The notes beneath the pieces are model-generated. The model saw nothing but the letters and a program-made list of their open reading frames with translations, did not search any database and was not told the origin of the DNA. Shown here piece after piece: positions 11,580 through 19,642 of a stretch of DNA of 64,000 nucleotides. The stretch comes from Georgfuchsia sp049276455. GTDB lineage: Bacteria > Pseudomonadota > Gammaproteobacteria > Burkholderiales > Rhodocyclaceae. The position numbers and the translations under genes are program-made. Position 1 is the first letter of the stretch. Each line of letters begins with the position of its first letter. The stretch spans positions 11,134 to 75,133 of the forward strand of contig JBASWL010000208.1 of assembly GCA_049276455.1 (NCBI GenBank). The letters run 5' to 3'.

Positions 11580-11804
11580 TCAATTACGGTAGTAGCGAAC
11601 TATAGAACTTTCACCTGTGATGCCATAAAACAGGAAGAAGCCGCCCACCAATATAAATATGCCCACGTCTCTATACAAGCCAAATATATTCTGCCCGTGA
11701 ACAATCGACACCAAGTTTGCAATAGCCGTGGCTATTAAGCCAACTCCCAACACTGCGCCTGCACATCGAAGGGCTATAAGAACAAACTTATTCCTTTTGT
11801 GCAT
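11580..11804 (-). CDS. Small two-helix membrane protein (74 aa)
   Basis: Product of 74 residues with a basic N-terminus (MHKRNKF) and two hydrophobic segments (about 7-30 and 45-63) separated by a polar loop. It resembles many short inner-membrane proteins of unknown function. An AAGGA ribosome-binding site sits seven bases before ATG 11804. It lies between the GGDEF and HD-GYP genes, all on the minus strand, followed by a 46-codon membrane-protein frame. No function is assigned. Confidence 0.6.
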   Translation of the reverse strand: MHKRNKFVLIALRCAGAVLGVGLIATAIANLVSIVHGQNIFGLYRDVGIFILVGGFFLFYGITGESSIVRYYRN

Positions 11805-11918
11805 CAGAGGTCCTTAACGAAGGTATAGGAGAGGGTATTTATGATAACCCCATCCTGCTCTAGCAAAATGGAATGGCAACTCAAACTGTCCCTTGCTGGT
11901 CGGTTTCTGCCTGATTAT

Positions 11919-12806
11919 TCATGTTGGACGAGAACGCTTCTTTGCCGCGTACATGAGCATGTCAGACCGGCGCACCAACTCTTCTATAGATTCGTGCTGG
12001 TCAAACTCTGCGATACCAATACTAAGGCTTACTACAGGGCAGCCCTGCTTAGGTATCCATTCTTCGGCCCAGTGTTTATCAAATGATGCCTTTAGCCGGC
12101 GCCCGATGACTTGAGCTTCCTCTCTAGGGGTATCAAGTAGCAGCACCATGAACTCGTCACCGCCATAACGAAACGCCATATCAGTCTTGCGCAGCTCACT
12201 CAGCATGGTTTGAGCGGTGAGGCGCAGAGCGTTGTCGCCCTCCAGGTGGCCGAGTACATCGTTAACCTGTTTGAAGTTGTCCAAGTCAATGCAAATCAGG
12301 TTCAAGGGACGGAGGTGGCGCTTGGCGCGTTCTAGCTCCGTTTCTAGAACCGAAATAAAATGTCGCTGATTGTGCAACCCCGTCAGATTGTCGGTAACTG
12401 ACAATTGCTTGAGCTTCACCTCAAGCTGCTTGGTTTCGGTCAAGTCGTGAAAAAAACCGATGCCACCTACTTCCTCGCCATCGCGCATGATTAGCTTAGC
12501 CGACAGTCGAATGTCAATAACACGACCACCCTTGGAGGCTAACTGAGTCTCATAGCCCTGAATATTTTTATCTGCGCTTGCATAAATCTTCTTTTTAACA
12601 TCGCGTGCTAGGCTGGCCGTAGCATAAACCTGCGTGATGTGAAGACGTTCTATCACCTCTTCGCCGCTGTAACCCAGCAGCTGTTCAGCAGCTTTGTTGA
12701 ACAAAACAATGACGCCGGCTCGGTTCACCGCAATAATCGGGTCTGGACTCAGCGAAACCAGTTCTTGAAGGTTTGCTGCTATGAGAGGAAGGGGTTGCTC
12801 AGGCAC
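11919..12806 (-). CDS. PAS-GGDEF diguanylate cyclase
   Basis: Predicted enzyme making c-di-GMP from two GTP. The 295 residues carry a PAS/PAC sensor (about 8-128) and a GGDEF domain (about 132-290). The active-site loop is intact (RYGGDEFMVL), and an RxxD product-inhibition site (RKTD) lies exactly five residues upstream, so feedback control is expected. The open frame begins with GTG 12806 and has only a weak ribosome-binding site. It shares its strand and island with the HD-GYP gene, giving an opposing synthesis/degradation pair. Confidence 0.9.
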   Translation of the reverse strand: MPEQPLPLIAANLQELVSLSPDPIIAVNRAGVIVLFNKAAEQLLGYSGEEVIERLHITQVYATASLARDVKKKIYASADKNIQGYETQLASKGGRVIDIRLSAKLIMRDGEEVGGIGFFHDLTETKQLEVKLKQLSVTDNLTGLHNQRHFISVLETELERAKRHLRPLNLICIDLDNFKQVNDVLGHLEGDNALRLTAQTMLSELRKTDMAFRYGGDEFMVLLLDTPREEAQVIGRRLKASFDKHWAEEWIPKQGCPVVSLSIGIAEFDQHESIEELVRRSDMLMYAAKKRSRPT

Positions 12807-12917
12807 TTTATTGTTCTCTATTAAGGAGCTATTGGAGCACTCGATAAATTTATGTGCATCTTGGCATTATTCAAATTGGAAGGCAACTTAAAATGTCGCT
12901 TCATGGCCGACAGCAGG

Positions 12918-13079
12918 CTAGGACGATAAAGTCTCCAGTGCTTCCTGAGTTTGCAGCCAGCGCCCCTCGGCGGTTTCTATCGATTGCGCGATATCCGTCT
13001 GACGCTTGAGCAGTTGTTCCAGTAGCGAGCGATCCGGATTCGTATACAGCGCCGGATCGGCGATGCGCGTATCTAGCAG
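12918..13079 (-). pseudogene. Diverged 3'-end fragment of an ABC-F ATPase gene
   Basis: The last ~53 codons of an ABC-F gene, ending ...EALETLSS-stop. They are nearly identical in protein to the end of the intact ABC-F gene at 15915-17831 (...EALETLLQ-stop), but the DNA differs by scattered substitutions. Homology stops abruptly at 13079/13080, where the sequence switches to a transposase in the opposite orientation. The divergence means it is either an old duplication or came in with foreign DNA from a related genome. It is not a functional gene. Confidence 0.85.
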
Positions 13080-13595
13080 CGCTACAACGCCCAGGCGGTG
13101 GTCGATACCGACTCGATGCTGATCCTCGCCTCGCACGTCACCCAGGCGACTAACGACAAGGAACAGGTCGAGCCGATGGTGGCAAAGATGCAAGCGAATC
13201 CCGAAGGACTGAATCAACTTGACACTCTCCTGGCGGATACGGGTTACTTCAGCCAGAAGAACGTCGAAGCCTGCATCAAGGCCAAGATCACGCCGCTGAT
13301 TGCGGTCAAGCGCGATGCGCACCATCCGGTGTGGCGAGAGCGTTTCACCGAACCAGTGCCACTGGACGCAGACGCGTCACCCGTCGATGCGATGAAGCAT
13401 GCACTCAAGACCAAGCCCGGCCGTGCGGCCTATGCCCTACGCAAGCAAACCGTGGAACCGGTGTTCGGCATCATCAAGTCGGTGATGGGCTTCTGTCAGT
13501 TCCTGTTACGTGGCATGGAGAATGTTCAGACCGAATGGACGCTGGTGTGCCTGGCATGGAATTTGAAACGCATGGCCGTATTGCGCCCACAGTAA
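13080..13595 (+). mobile_element. 5'-truncated IS1182-family transposase remnant
   Basis: About 170 C-terminal residues of a DDE transposase of the IS1182 type. The reading enters at YNAQAVVDTDSM, a conserved internal segment of that family, and ends with LRKQTVEPVFGIIKSVMGF and EWTLVCLAWNLKRMAVL. The N-terminal half, including the first catalytic acidic residue, is missing and replaced by the ABC-F fragment, so it is inactive. The short sequence after its stop (13596-13699) probably contains the old element end, but I cannot define an inverted terminal repeat. Confidence 0.85.
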
Positions 13596-13699
13596 GGAAA
13601 TCGGGAGGGATTCGTGCGTCTTTTATCCAAAACAGATTGTTTCGGGCCAATTTCGGCCCATTTCAACGGCCTCCGCCGGATTAAGCCCGACAGGCTGCT

Positions 13700-13764
13700 A
13701 GGTCAAGACATAAGAGTTGCACGGACAAACTCCTGCCGGGGCGGAAATGCGTAACTTAACGAGA
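13700..13764 (-). pseudogene. Diverged 5'-end fragment of thrH
   Basis: About 65 bases here match the thrH start region (about 9367-9431, same orientation) with scattered differences and a small gap. The match includes the start codon context AGTTGCACGGACAA and the GGCAGGAGT-type ribosome-binding site. It covers only about the first seven or eight codons plus the leader. The real thrH start now lies 4.3 kb to the left, so this marks the other edge of the inserted 9.4-13.7 kb block. It has no coding value of its own. Confidence 0.75.
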
Positions 13765-13856
13765 AGCGCCCCTCGCACGTATAGGCATGGCGAAGTTTGC
13801 GAATATCGCCAAGGCACATGTTAAAACGTCTATCGCATACTTGAGCCCAGATTTTC

Positions 13857-13899
13857 TTGATTGCAATCAAGGAATGAGAAAGACCACCCGGGCTATAAA
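13857..13899 (+). promoter_or_regulatory. Perfect FNR/DNR-type box with correctly spaced -10
   Basis: TTGATTGCAATCAA at 13857-13870 is a perfect TTGAT-N4-ATCAA palindrome, the target of FNR/Anr/Dnr-type regulators that respond to oxygen or NO. TATAAA at 13894-13899 lies where a -10 element would fall if the box were centred at -41.5, giving a start near 13905. That is the class II activation geometry. The next gene is the octaheme cytochrome starting at 13936, so anaerobic or NO-dependent induction is predicted. Which regulator binds cannot be told from the site. Confidence 0.75.
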
Positions 13900-13935
13900 T
13901 GCCAATTACTTTTTTGTACTACCTTGGGGGCTCAC

Positions 13936-15423
13936 ATGAAATCTGTAATCAAGGGATTGGCGATGATCCTGTCCGTGTTCGCTTTGACCACGGCAAATGC
14001 TGCTACAGCCGCTCCGGCAAAATCAAAACAGGATGCCCAGATCGGGCAGCTTTGCATCACTTGCCACGCCGAGCAAAGTCCGGGACTGGTCACGGAATGG
14101 AAAAAGAGTCGCCACGCCAGCAACAAAAACAAGGTGGATTGTTACGATTGCCACAAGGGCAAGGAGGGTGACAAGGGAGTTGTCAGCCATATGGAAGACA
14201 AGTCCGGCAAGCCACTGTTCATCACTACCATCGTTTCGCCCAAGACCTGCGCCCGCTGCCATGAGAAGGAAGTTGCTCAGCAACAGCGCTCTCACCATGC
14301 CAAGGCAGGGGAGATTCTCGCTTCACTGGACAACATCATGGGCGAAGTCATCGGTGGCCCGGCTGCGGTAAACGCCGGTTGCCGGCAGTGCCATGGCGGC
14401 AAGGTGGAGTTGAACTCTGCCGGCGAGGCCACTCCCGAAACTTGGCCCAACACCGGCATCGGCCGGGTGAATCCGGATGGCAGCCGTGGTTCCTGCTCGG
14501 CCTGTCATGCGCGGCACAGTTTCTCTTCCGCTCAGGCACGTACGCCCGACACCTGCGGCAAGTGCCACCTCGGCCCGGATCATCCGCAAAAGGAAATCTA
14601 CGAAGAATCCAAGCACGGCATCCTTTTCAAGGCGAAGATCAACGAGATGAATCTGGATTCAAAGAAATGGGTTGCCGGTGTGGATTACTCTGCCGCACCC
14701 ACCTGCTCCACCTGTCACATGGGTGCGACCCGAACCCAAGGCGTCACCCATGATGTCGGCGAGCGGATTTCCTGGACACTGCGTCCGCCCATCTCCACCA
14801 AGCTCAACATGGTGCGACTGGCCAACGGCGACGAGTTCGATCAGCCAGAAAGCAAACCGCTGCCCAAGATCGGTGATGAGGTCAAGGGTTCAAAAGTGAC
14901 CGAGATCCTGACTTGGCAAGACCGGCGCAACCAGATGAAGGATGTGTGTTCCGCCTGCCACGGTTCCAGCGTCATCAATGGCCACTACAAGCAGTTCGAC
15001 GACGTAGTGGATCTCTACAACGACAAGTTCGCCAAGCCCATTGCCGCCGCCATGAAGGAATTGCAGGAAAAGGGCTATATCACTGCCGCGCCCTTCGACG
15101 ACAAGATCGAATGGACCTGGTGGGAAATCTGGCATCACGAAGGACGCCGCGCGCGCCATGGCGCCTCGATGAACGGGCCGGACTACACCTGGTGGCATGG
15201 CATGTACGAAGTAGCGCAGCACACCTACTTCAAATGGATCCCGGAAATGCGCGAAGCTGTGCTGAAGAAGGACGGCAACGAGAAATATGCCGAAGAGATC
15301 CTGAACAAGTACTTCAAGCCCATTGACGGTCACGACTGGTATTTCAATGGCATCAGCAAGGATGCCATTGAGAAGGTACGCAAGGGCTTCGAAGAGCGCT
15401 ATGGCAAGGGCTCGATGAAGTAA
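13936..15423 (+). CDS. Octaheme c-type cytochrome of the hydroxylamine oxidoreductase (HAO-like) family
   Basis: Exported multihaem cytochrome of 495 residues from ATG 13936. It has a signal peptide (MKSVIKGLAMILSVFALTTANA) and eight CxxCH motifs (CITCH, CYDCH, CARCH, CRQCH, CSACH, CGKCH, CSTCH, CSACH), with a long haem-free C-terminus containing MNGPDYTWWHGMYEVAQH. This matches the HAO/HaoA' architecture. In nitrifiers HAO oxidises hydroxylamine; homologues in non-nitrifiers are thought to act on NO, hydroxylamine or nitrite. Whether the cross-linking tyrosine that fixes oxidative HAO is present needs an alignment. No cyt c554 or quinone reductase gene lies beside it. An upstream FNR box suggests anaerobic expression. 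An upstream in-frame start would mask the signal peptide. Confidence 0.88.
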   Translation: MKSVIKGLAMILSVFALTTANAATAAPAKSKQDAQIGQLCITCHAEQSPGLVTEWKKSRHASNKNKVDCYDCHKGKEGDKGVVSHMEDKSGKPLFITTIVSPKTCARCHEKEVAQQQRSHHAKAGEILASLDNIMGEVIGGPAAVNAGCRQCHGGKVELNSAGEATPETWPNTGIGRVNPDGSRGSCSACHARHSFSSAQARTPDTCGKCHLGPDHPQKEIYEESKHGILFKAKINEMNLDSKKWVAGVDYSAAPTCSTCHMGATRTQGVTHDVGERISWTLRPPISTKLNMVRLANGDEFDQPESKPLPKIGDEVKGSKVTEILTWQDRRNQMKDVCSACHGSSVINGHYKQFDDVVDLYNDKFAKPIAAAMKELQEKGYITAAPFDDKIEWTWWEIWHHEGRRARHGASMNGPDYTWWHGMYEVAQHTYFKWIPEMREAVLKKDGNEKYAEEILNKYFKPIDGHDWYFNGISKDAIEKVRKGFEERYGKGSMK

Positions 15424-15433
15424 ATCGCCAGAC

Positions 15434-15462
15434 AGGCCCCCGCGGAAATCGGGGGCCTTTGC
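15434..15462 (+). terminator. Rho-independent terminator after the octaheme cytochrome
   Basis: A perfect nine-base-pair stem (AGGCCCCCG at 15434-15442 with its complement at 15450-15458) encloses a seven-base loop and is followed by a short pyrimidine tract. It lies 10 bases after the cytochrome stop and separates it from the TPR gene. Some read-through is possible because the T tract is interrupted. Confidence 0.75.
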
Positions 15463-15478
15463 CTTTCAAGGAAACCCT

Positions 15479-15907
15479 ATGAGCTTTAAGACTGAAATTG
15501 TTTCACTCGCCTTTGTTGCAAGCTTGCTTGCATCAAGCGTCTGGGCGGCAGACCCTGTTGATATTGACTTCGTTACCCAAGGCGACAAGCAGTGGGCGGA
15601 AGGCAGGATCGAAGATGCGCGCAAGAGCTTTGAGCAAGCGATAGCAGCTAATCCCGGTTCGATAGATGCCCACATGAAGTTGGGTGGTTTGCAGCTTTCC
15701 AACAGCAACAACACTGCGGCGATCCAGACCTACCAACGTGCCATAAGTTTGGACAGAGACAGCGCCAAGGCGTGGATGGGGCTGGGCTGGGCTTATCTTC
15801 ACAGCGGACAGCGCGAACTGTCGAAAGCGGCTTTTGACGAGGCAGTTCGGGTCGATCCCAGCCGCAAGGCGCAACTGGCCGGCCTGATGGACAAGATAGC
15901 CAAGTAA
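15479..15907 (+). CDS. Periplasmic tetratricopeptide-repeat protein
   Basis: A 142-residue protein with a signal peptide (residues 1-23, ending SSVWA-A) and about three TPR units between residues 30 and 135 (for example GDKQWAEGRIEDARKSFEQA and AWMGLGWAYLHSGQRELSKA). TPR proteins act as scaffolds. Its position just after the octaheme cytochrome suggests a partner or assembly role in the periplasm, but that is inference. The intervening terminator means it may be expressed separately or by read-through. It converges on the ABC-F gene. Confidence 0.8.
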   Translation: MSFKTEIVSLAFVASLLASSVWAADPVDIDFVTQGDKQWAEGRIEDARKSFEQAIAANPGSIDAHMKLGGLQLSNSNNTAAIQTYQRAISLDRDSAKAWMGLGWAYLHSGQRELSKAAFDEAVRVDPSRKAQLAGLMDKIAK

Positions 15908-15914
15908 GCTGCCC

Positions 15915-17831
15915 CTACTGTAGCAAGGTTTCCAGCGCTTCCTGAGTTTGCAGCCAGCGCCCTTCGGCGGTTTCAATCGATTGCGCGAGCTCGGCCTGGC
16001 GCTTGAGCAGTTGTTCGAGCAGGATGCGATCCGGATTCGTATACAGCGCCGGATCGGCGATGCGCGTATCTAGCAGCGCTTTCTCCTTTTGCCAGCCGGC
16101 GACCTGCCTTTCCAGTTTCTCGGCTTCCTTGCGCAAGTTGCGCTGTTCGGCAATGGCTTTGTCAGTGAGGGTCGGTGCCGCCTCGCGGCGCGCAGGTTTT
16201 TCTTGTGCCGTCGTCTTTAGTTCGTTCCTCAGATCGCTTTTTTGCGTCGCCAGCAGTTTTGCGTAGTCGTCGAGGTCGCCGTCGAAAATCTGCGCCTTGC
16301 CGTTGCCGACCAGATACAGCGTATCGGCGGTGGTGCGCAGCAAGTGGCGGTCATGCGAAACGAGAATCACGCCGGCATCGGTTTCCTGCAGGGCAAGCGT
16401 CAGCGCTTCGCGCATTTCGAGGTCGAGGTGGTTGGTTGGTTCGTCGAGCAGCAGCAGGTTGGGCCGTTGCCAGATCAGGATCGCCAGGGCGAGGCGCGAT
16501 TTTTCGCCGCCCGAAAAGCGTCCGCATGGCGATTCGGACATGGCACCACGGAAATCGAAACCACCGAGAAAGTCGCGCAAGTCCTGCTCGCGCGCGCGAC
16601 CGCCCAGGTCGCGCTCTAGGCGGATCATGTGTTGCAGGGGCGATTCGTCGGGCCGCAACTGTTCGAGCTGGTGCTGGGCAAAATAGCCAATGGCGAGTCC
16701 CTTGCCTTCGAGACGCTCGCCCGCGAGCGGTGCCAGTTCGCCGGCCAGCAGTTTCACCAGCGTCGACTTGCCGGCGCCGTTGGCGCCCAGCAACGCGATG
16801 CGCTCGCCGGGACGGATGGTGAGCTGGATGTTGTCGAGGATATGCGTGCTGCCATAGCCTGCCGATGCTTGATGCACGGTGAGCAGCGGATCCGGGCTTG
16901 ACTTCGGATCGCGAAAGCGAAATGTAAACGGCGTATCGACGTGCGCGGCGGCTACCTCTTCCATGCGTGCCAGCGCCTTGATGCGGCTTTGCGCCTGACG
17001 TGCCTTGGTGGCCTTGGCACGGAAGCGCTCGATGTAGCTATGCAGGTGCGCGATCTCGCGCTGCTGCTTTTCGTACATGCCCTGCTGCAGGGCGAGGCGT
17101 TCGGCACGCGTGCGTTCGAAAGTGGTGTAGTTGCCGCTATACAGCCTGATCTGGTTCTGTTCGAGGCTAAGTACGTGATCGGCAATCGCATCGAGGAAAT
17201 CGCGGTCATGCGAAATCAGCAGCAGCGTGCCCTGATAGCGCTTGAGCCAGCCTTCGAGCCAGAGCACGGCATCGAGGTCGAGGTGGTTGGTCGGCTCGTC
17301 AAGCAGCAGCAGGTCGGAGCGGCACATCAGCGCTCGCGCCAGATTGAGGCGCACACGCCAGCCGCCGGAAAACTCTGCCACGGCGCGCGTAAAGTCGGCA
17401 TCGGAAAAGCCTAGGCCATGCATCAAGGCCGCAGCGCGGGAGTTGGCCGCGTAGCCGTCGATCTCGCCATAGCGCGCATGCAGGGAGCCGATACGTTCGC
17501 CGAAATGCGCTTCGTCATGGGTTTCTTCTGCCACGGCGAGATCGCGCTCGATCTGGCGCAATTCAATATCGCCGTCGAGCACGAATTCCAGCGCCGCATC
17601 CGGCAGGGCCGGCGTTTCCTGTGCCACATGGGCGATGGTCCAGCTGCGCGGAAATTCCAGATCGCCGGCTTCGATGTGCAGTTCGCCGCGCAGCAGGGCG
17701 AAGAACGATGACTTGCCTGAGCCATTGGCGCCAGTGAGGCCGACTTTCCAGCCCGGATGCAGTTGCAGGCTGGCGCCTTCGGCCAGCACGCGGCTGCCTC
17801 GGCCGAAGGAGAGATTGCGCAGGAGGATCAT
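15915..17831 (-). CDS. yheS: ABC-F family ATPase (YheS type)
   Basis: Cytoplasmic ATPase with two tandem ABC domains and no membrane part; ABC-F proteins act on ribosomes in translation. The 638 residues contain Walker A GANGSGKSSF and GANGAGKSTL, signatures FSGGWRVRLN and FSGGEKSRLA, Walker B LLLLDEPTNHLDLD twice, a linker (about 240-310), and a C-terminal coiled-coil extension (about 525-638, rich in E, R, K and Q). The arrangement fits the YheS/Uup-like group; YheS is my best guess. A diverged copy of its last 53 codons lies at 12918-13079. The neighbouring ABC-F gene ends three bases before its start. Confidence 0.9.
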   Translation of the reverse strand: MILLRNLSFGRGSRVLAEGASLQLHPGWKVGLTGANGSGKSSFFALLRGELHIEAGDLEFPRSWTIAHVAQETPALPDAALEFVLDGDIELRQIERDLAVAEETHDEAHFGERIGSLHARYGEIDGYAANSRAAALMHGLGFSDADFTRAVAEFSGGWRVRLNLARALMCRSDLLLLDEPTNHLDLDAVLWLEGWLKRYQGTLLLISHDRDFLDAIADHVLSLEQNQIRLYSGNYTTFERTRAERLALQQGMYEKQQREIAHLHSYIERFRAKATKARQAQSRIKALARMEEVAAAHVDTPFTFRFRDPKSSPDPLLTVHQASAGYGSTHILDNIQLTIRPGERIALLGANGAGKSTLVKLLAGELAPLAGERLEGKGLAIGYFAQHQLEQLRPDESPLQHMIRLERDLGGRAREQDLRDFLGGFDFRGAMSESPCGRFSGGEKSRLALAILIWQRPNLLLLDEPTNHLDLEMREALTLALQETDAGVILVSHDRHLLRTTADTLYLVGNGKAQIFDGDLDDYAKLLATQKSDLRNELKTTAQEKPARREAAPTLTDKAIAEQRNLRKEAEKLERQVAGWQKEKALLDTRIADPALYTNPDRILLEQLLKRQAELAQSIETAEGRWLQTQEALETLLQ

Positions 17832-17834
17832 GCG

Positions 17835-19466
17835 CTATTCAATACCCTGGCTCGCCAGGTATTCCTCATACGTGCCGCGGTAATCGACGATGCTGTGATC
17901 CTCGCGAATTTCGATAATGCGCGTTGCCAGCGAGGATACGAACTCGCGGTCGTGGGAGACGAAGATCAAGGTGCCGGGGAATTTTTCCAGGCCGGTATTC
18001 AATGACTCGATGGATTCCATGTCGAGGTGGTTGGTCGGCTCATCCATCAGCAAGACGTTGCGGCGCAGGAGCATCAGCTTGCCAAACAATATGCGGCCCT
18101 GCTCGCCGCCGGAGATGACCTTGACCGATTTCCTCACTTCGTCGCCCGAAAACAGCAGGCGGCCAAGCGTGCCACGAATCAGGGTCTCGACATCACCACC
18201 GTCGTAACCGCCTTCGCGCACCCATTGCTTGATCCAGTCAGTGAGTGCTTCGCCCCCAACAAAATCGTCGGCGTGATCCTGCGCAAAGTAGCCAGTCCGG
18301 GCTTTTTCGGCCCACTTCACCGTGCCGTGCTGCGGCGTCAGGCCGCCCAGTGCGGCACCAGCCATGAGGCGCAGCAGCGTAGTCTTGCCGATGCCGTTCT
18401 CGCCGATGATGGCCACCTTGTCACCAGCATCGATGGTGATGCCAAAATTCTTGATGATCGGCAACTTGGGATCGTAGCCGAAGGTGAGCTTCTCAACCTC
18501 GACGGCGTGGCGATGCAGTTTATCCTTCTCGTCGTACTCGAAGCGGATCCACGGATACTGACGCGAGGACGGCTTCATGTCCTCGACCTTGATCTTCTCG
18601 ATCTGCTTGGCACGGCTGGTAGCCTGGCGTGCCTTCGACTTGTTGGCGGAGAAGCGGCGCACAAACTCCTGCAACTCGGCGACTTTTTCCTTGGCCCTGG
18701 CATTGTCCTTGGTCAGCTGCGCGCGCGCCTGGGTCGATGCCTCCATGTAGTCGTCGTAATTGCCCGGATAAACCTGGATGCGACCGTAATCCAGATCGGC
18801 CATGTGCGTACACACCTGATTCAGGAAGTGGCGATCATGGGAGATGATGATCATGCTGCTGTTGCGCTCGTTGAGCACATTCTCGAGCCAGCGGATGGTG
18901 TTGATGTCGAGGTTGTTGGTCGGTTCGTCGAGCAGCAGGATGTCGGGGTTGGCAAACAACGCCTGACAGAGCAGTACGCGCAGCTTCCAGCCTGGCGCCA
19001 CTTCACGCATCGGACCATCGTGCTGTTCGGTGGGAATGCCGACCCCGTGCAGCAATTCGCCGGCGCGCGCTTCTGCTGTGTAGCCGTCGTATTCGGCGAA
19101 CTTGCCTTCCAGTTCTGCCGCGTGCATGTAGTCTTCTTCGCTCGCCTCCGGGTTGGCATAGATGGCATCCTTTTCCTGCATGCAGGCCCACATCTCGGCA
19201 TGGCCCATCAGGATCAAATCGAGCACACGTACATCTTCGTACCCGAACTGGTCCTGCCTGAGGAAGGCCATGCGCTCGCCGGTATCAAGCGAGACATTGC
19301 CGGCTGACGGCTCCAGCAGGCCGGCGAGGATCTTCATGAACGTGGTCTTGCCCGAACCGTTGGCACCGATCAGGCCGTAACGGTTGCCCTCGCCAAATTT
19401 AACGGAAACGTTCTCGAACAGGGGCTTGGCCCCGAACTGCATGGTGATATTGGAAGCAACGAGCAT
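17835..19466 (-). CDS. ybiT: ABC-F family ATPase (YbiT type)
   Basis: Second duplicated-ABC translation factor, 543 residues, starting at ATG 19466 (MLVASNITMQFGAKPLF). The long upstream open frame has no ABC-F character. Walker A motifs are GANGSGKTTF and GENGIGKTTL; signatures include ISGGEQGRILFGKLML; Walker B is LLLDEPTNNLDI and LLMDEPTNHLDM. The linker is basic (SANKSKARQATSRAKQIEK). Length and the DEPTNNLD/DEPTNHLD pattern fit YbiT. It is directly followed by the YheS-type gene, so the two ABC-F genes form one unit, although they are distinct subfamilies rather than recent duplicates. Confidence 0.9.
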   Translation of the reverse strand: MLVASNITMQFGAKPLFENVSVKFGEGNRYGLIGANGSGKTTFMKILAGLLEPSAGNVSLDTGERMAFLRQDQFGYEDVRVLDLILMGHAEMWACMQEKDAIYANPEASEEDYMHAAELEGKFAEYDGYTAEARAGELLHGVGIPTEQHDGPMREVAPGWKLRVLLCQALFANPDILLLDEPTNNLDINTIRWLENVLNERNSSMIIISHDRHFLNQVCTHMADLDYGRIQVYPGNYDDYMEASTQARAQLTKDNARAKEKVAELQEFVRRFSANKSKARQATSRAKQIEKIKVEDMKPSSRQYPWIRFEYDEKDKLHRHAVEVEKLTFGYDPKLPIIKNFGITIDAGDKVAIIGENGIGKTTLLRLMAGAALGGLTPQHGTVKWAEKARTGYFAQDHADDFVGGEALTDWIKQWVREGGYDGGDVETLIRGTLGRLLFSGDEVRKSVKVISGGEQGRILFGKLMLLRRNVLLMDEPTNHLDMESIESLNTGLEKFPGTLIFVSHDREFVSSLATRIIEIREDHSIVDYRGTYEEYLASQGIE

Positions 19467-19642
19467 GGCGACTAGCGAAAGAAGGCTTTTTTGCAAAGAC
19501 GCAATTTTACGGGGAAAATAGCAGCACTTAGCGCTAAATGCCGCTTGCGCGCTCATTGAACCGCGATTCGTCGTGTCGGCCTCTTTAAAATAGCCGGCTT
19601 GTGGCCCCCCTTTCTGCAAACCATTCCCATCAGGAACTGCCC

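Noticed and set aside
18027..19307. Long plus-strand open frame (about 426 codons) opposite the YbiT-type gene
   Set aside because: Entirely antisense to a well-supported ABC-F gene; leucine/valine/histidine-rich nonsense composition.
15915..19466. The two adjacent ABC-F genes as a recent tandem duplication
   Set aside because: They differ in length, linker and Walker B wording (NNLD versus NHLD) and belong to different ABC-F subfamilies.
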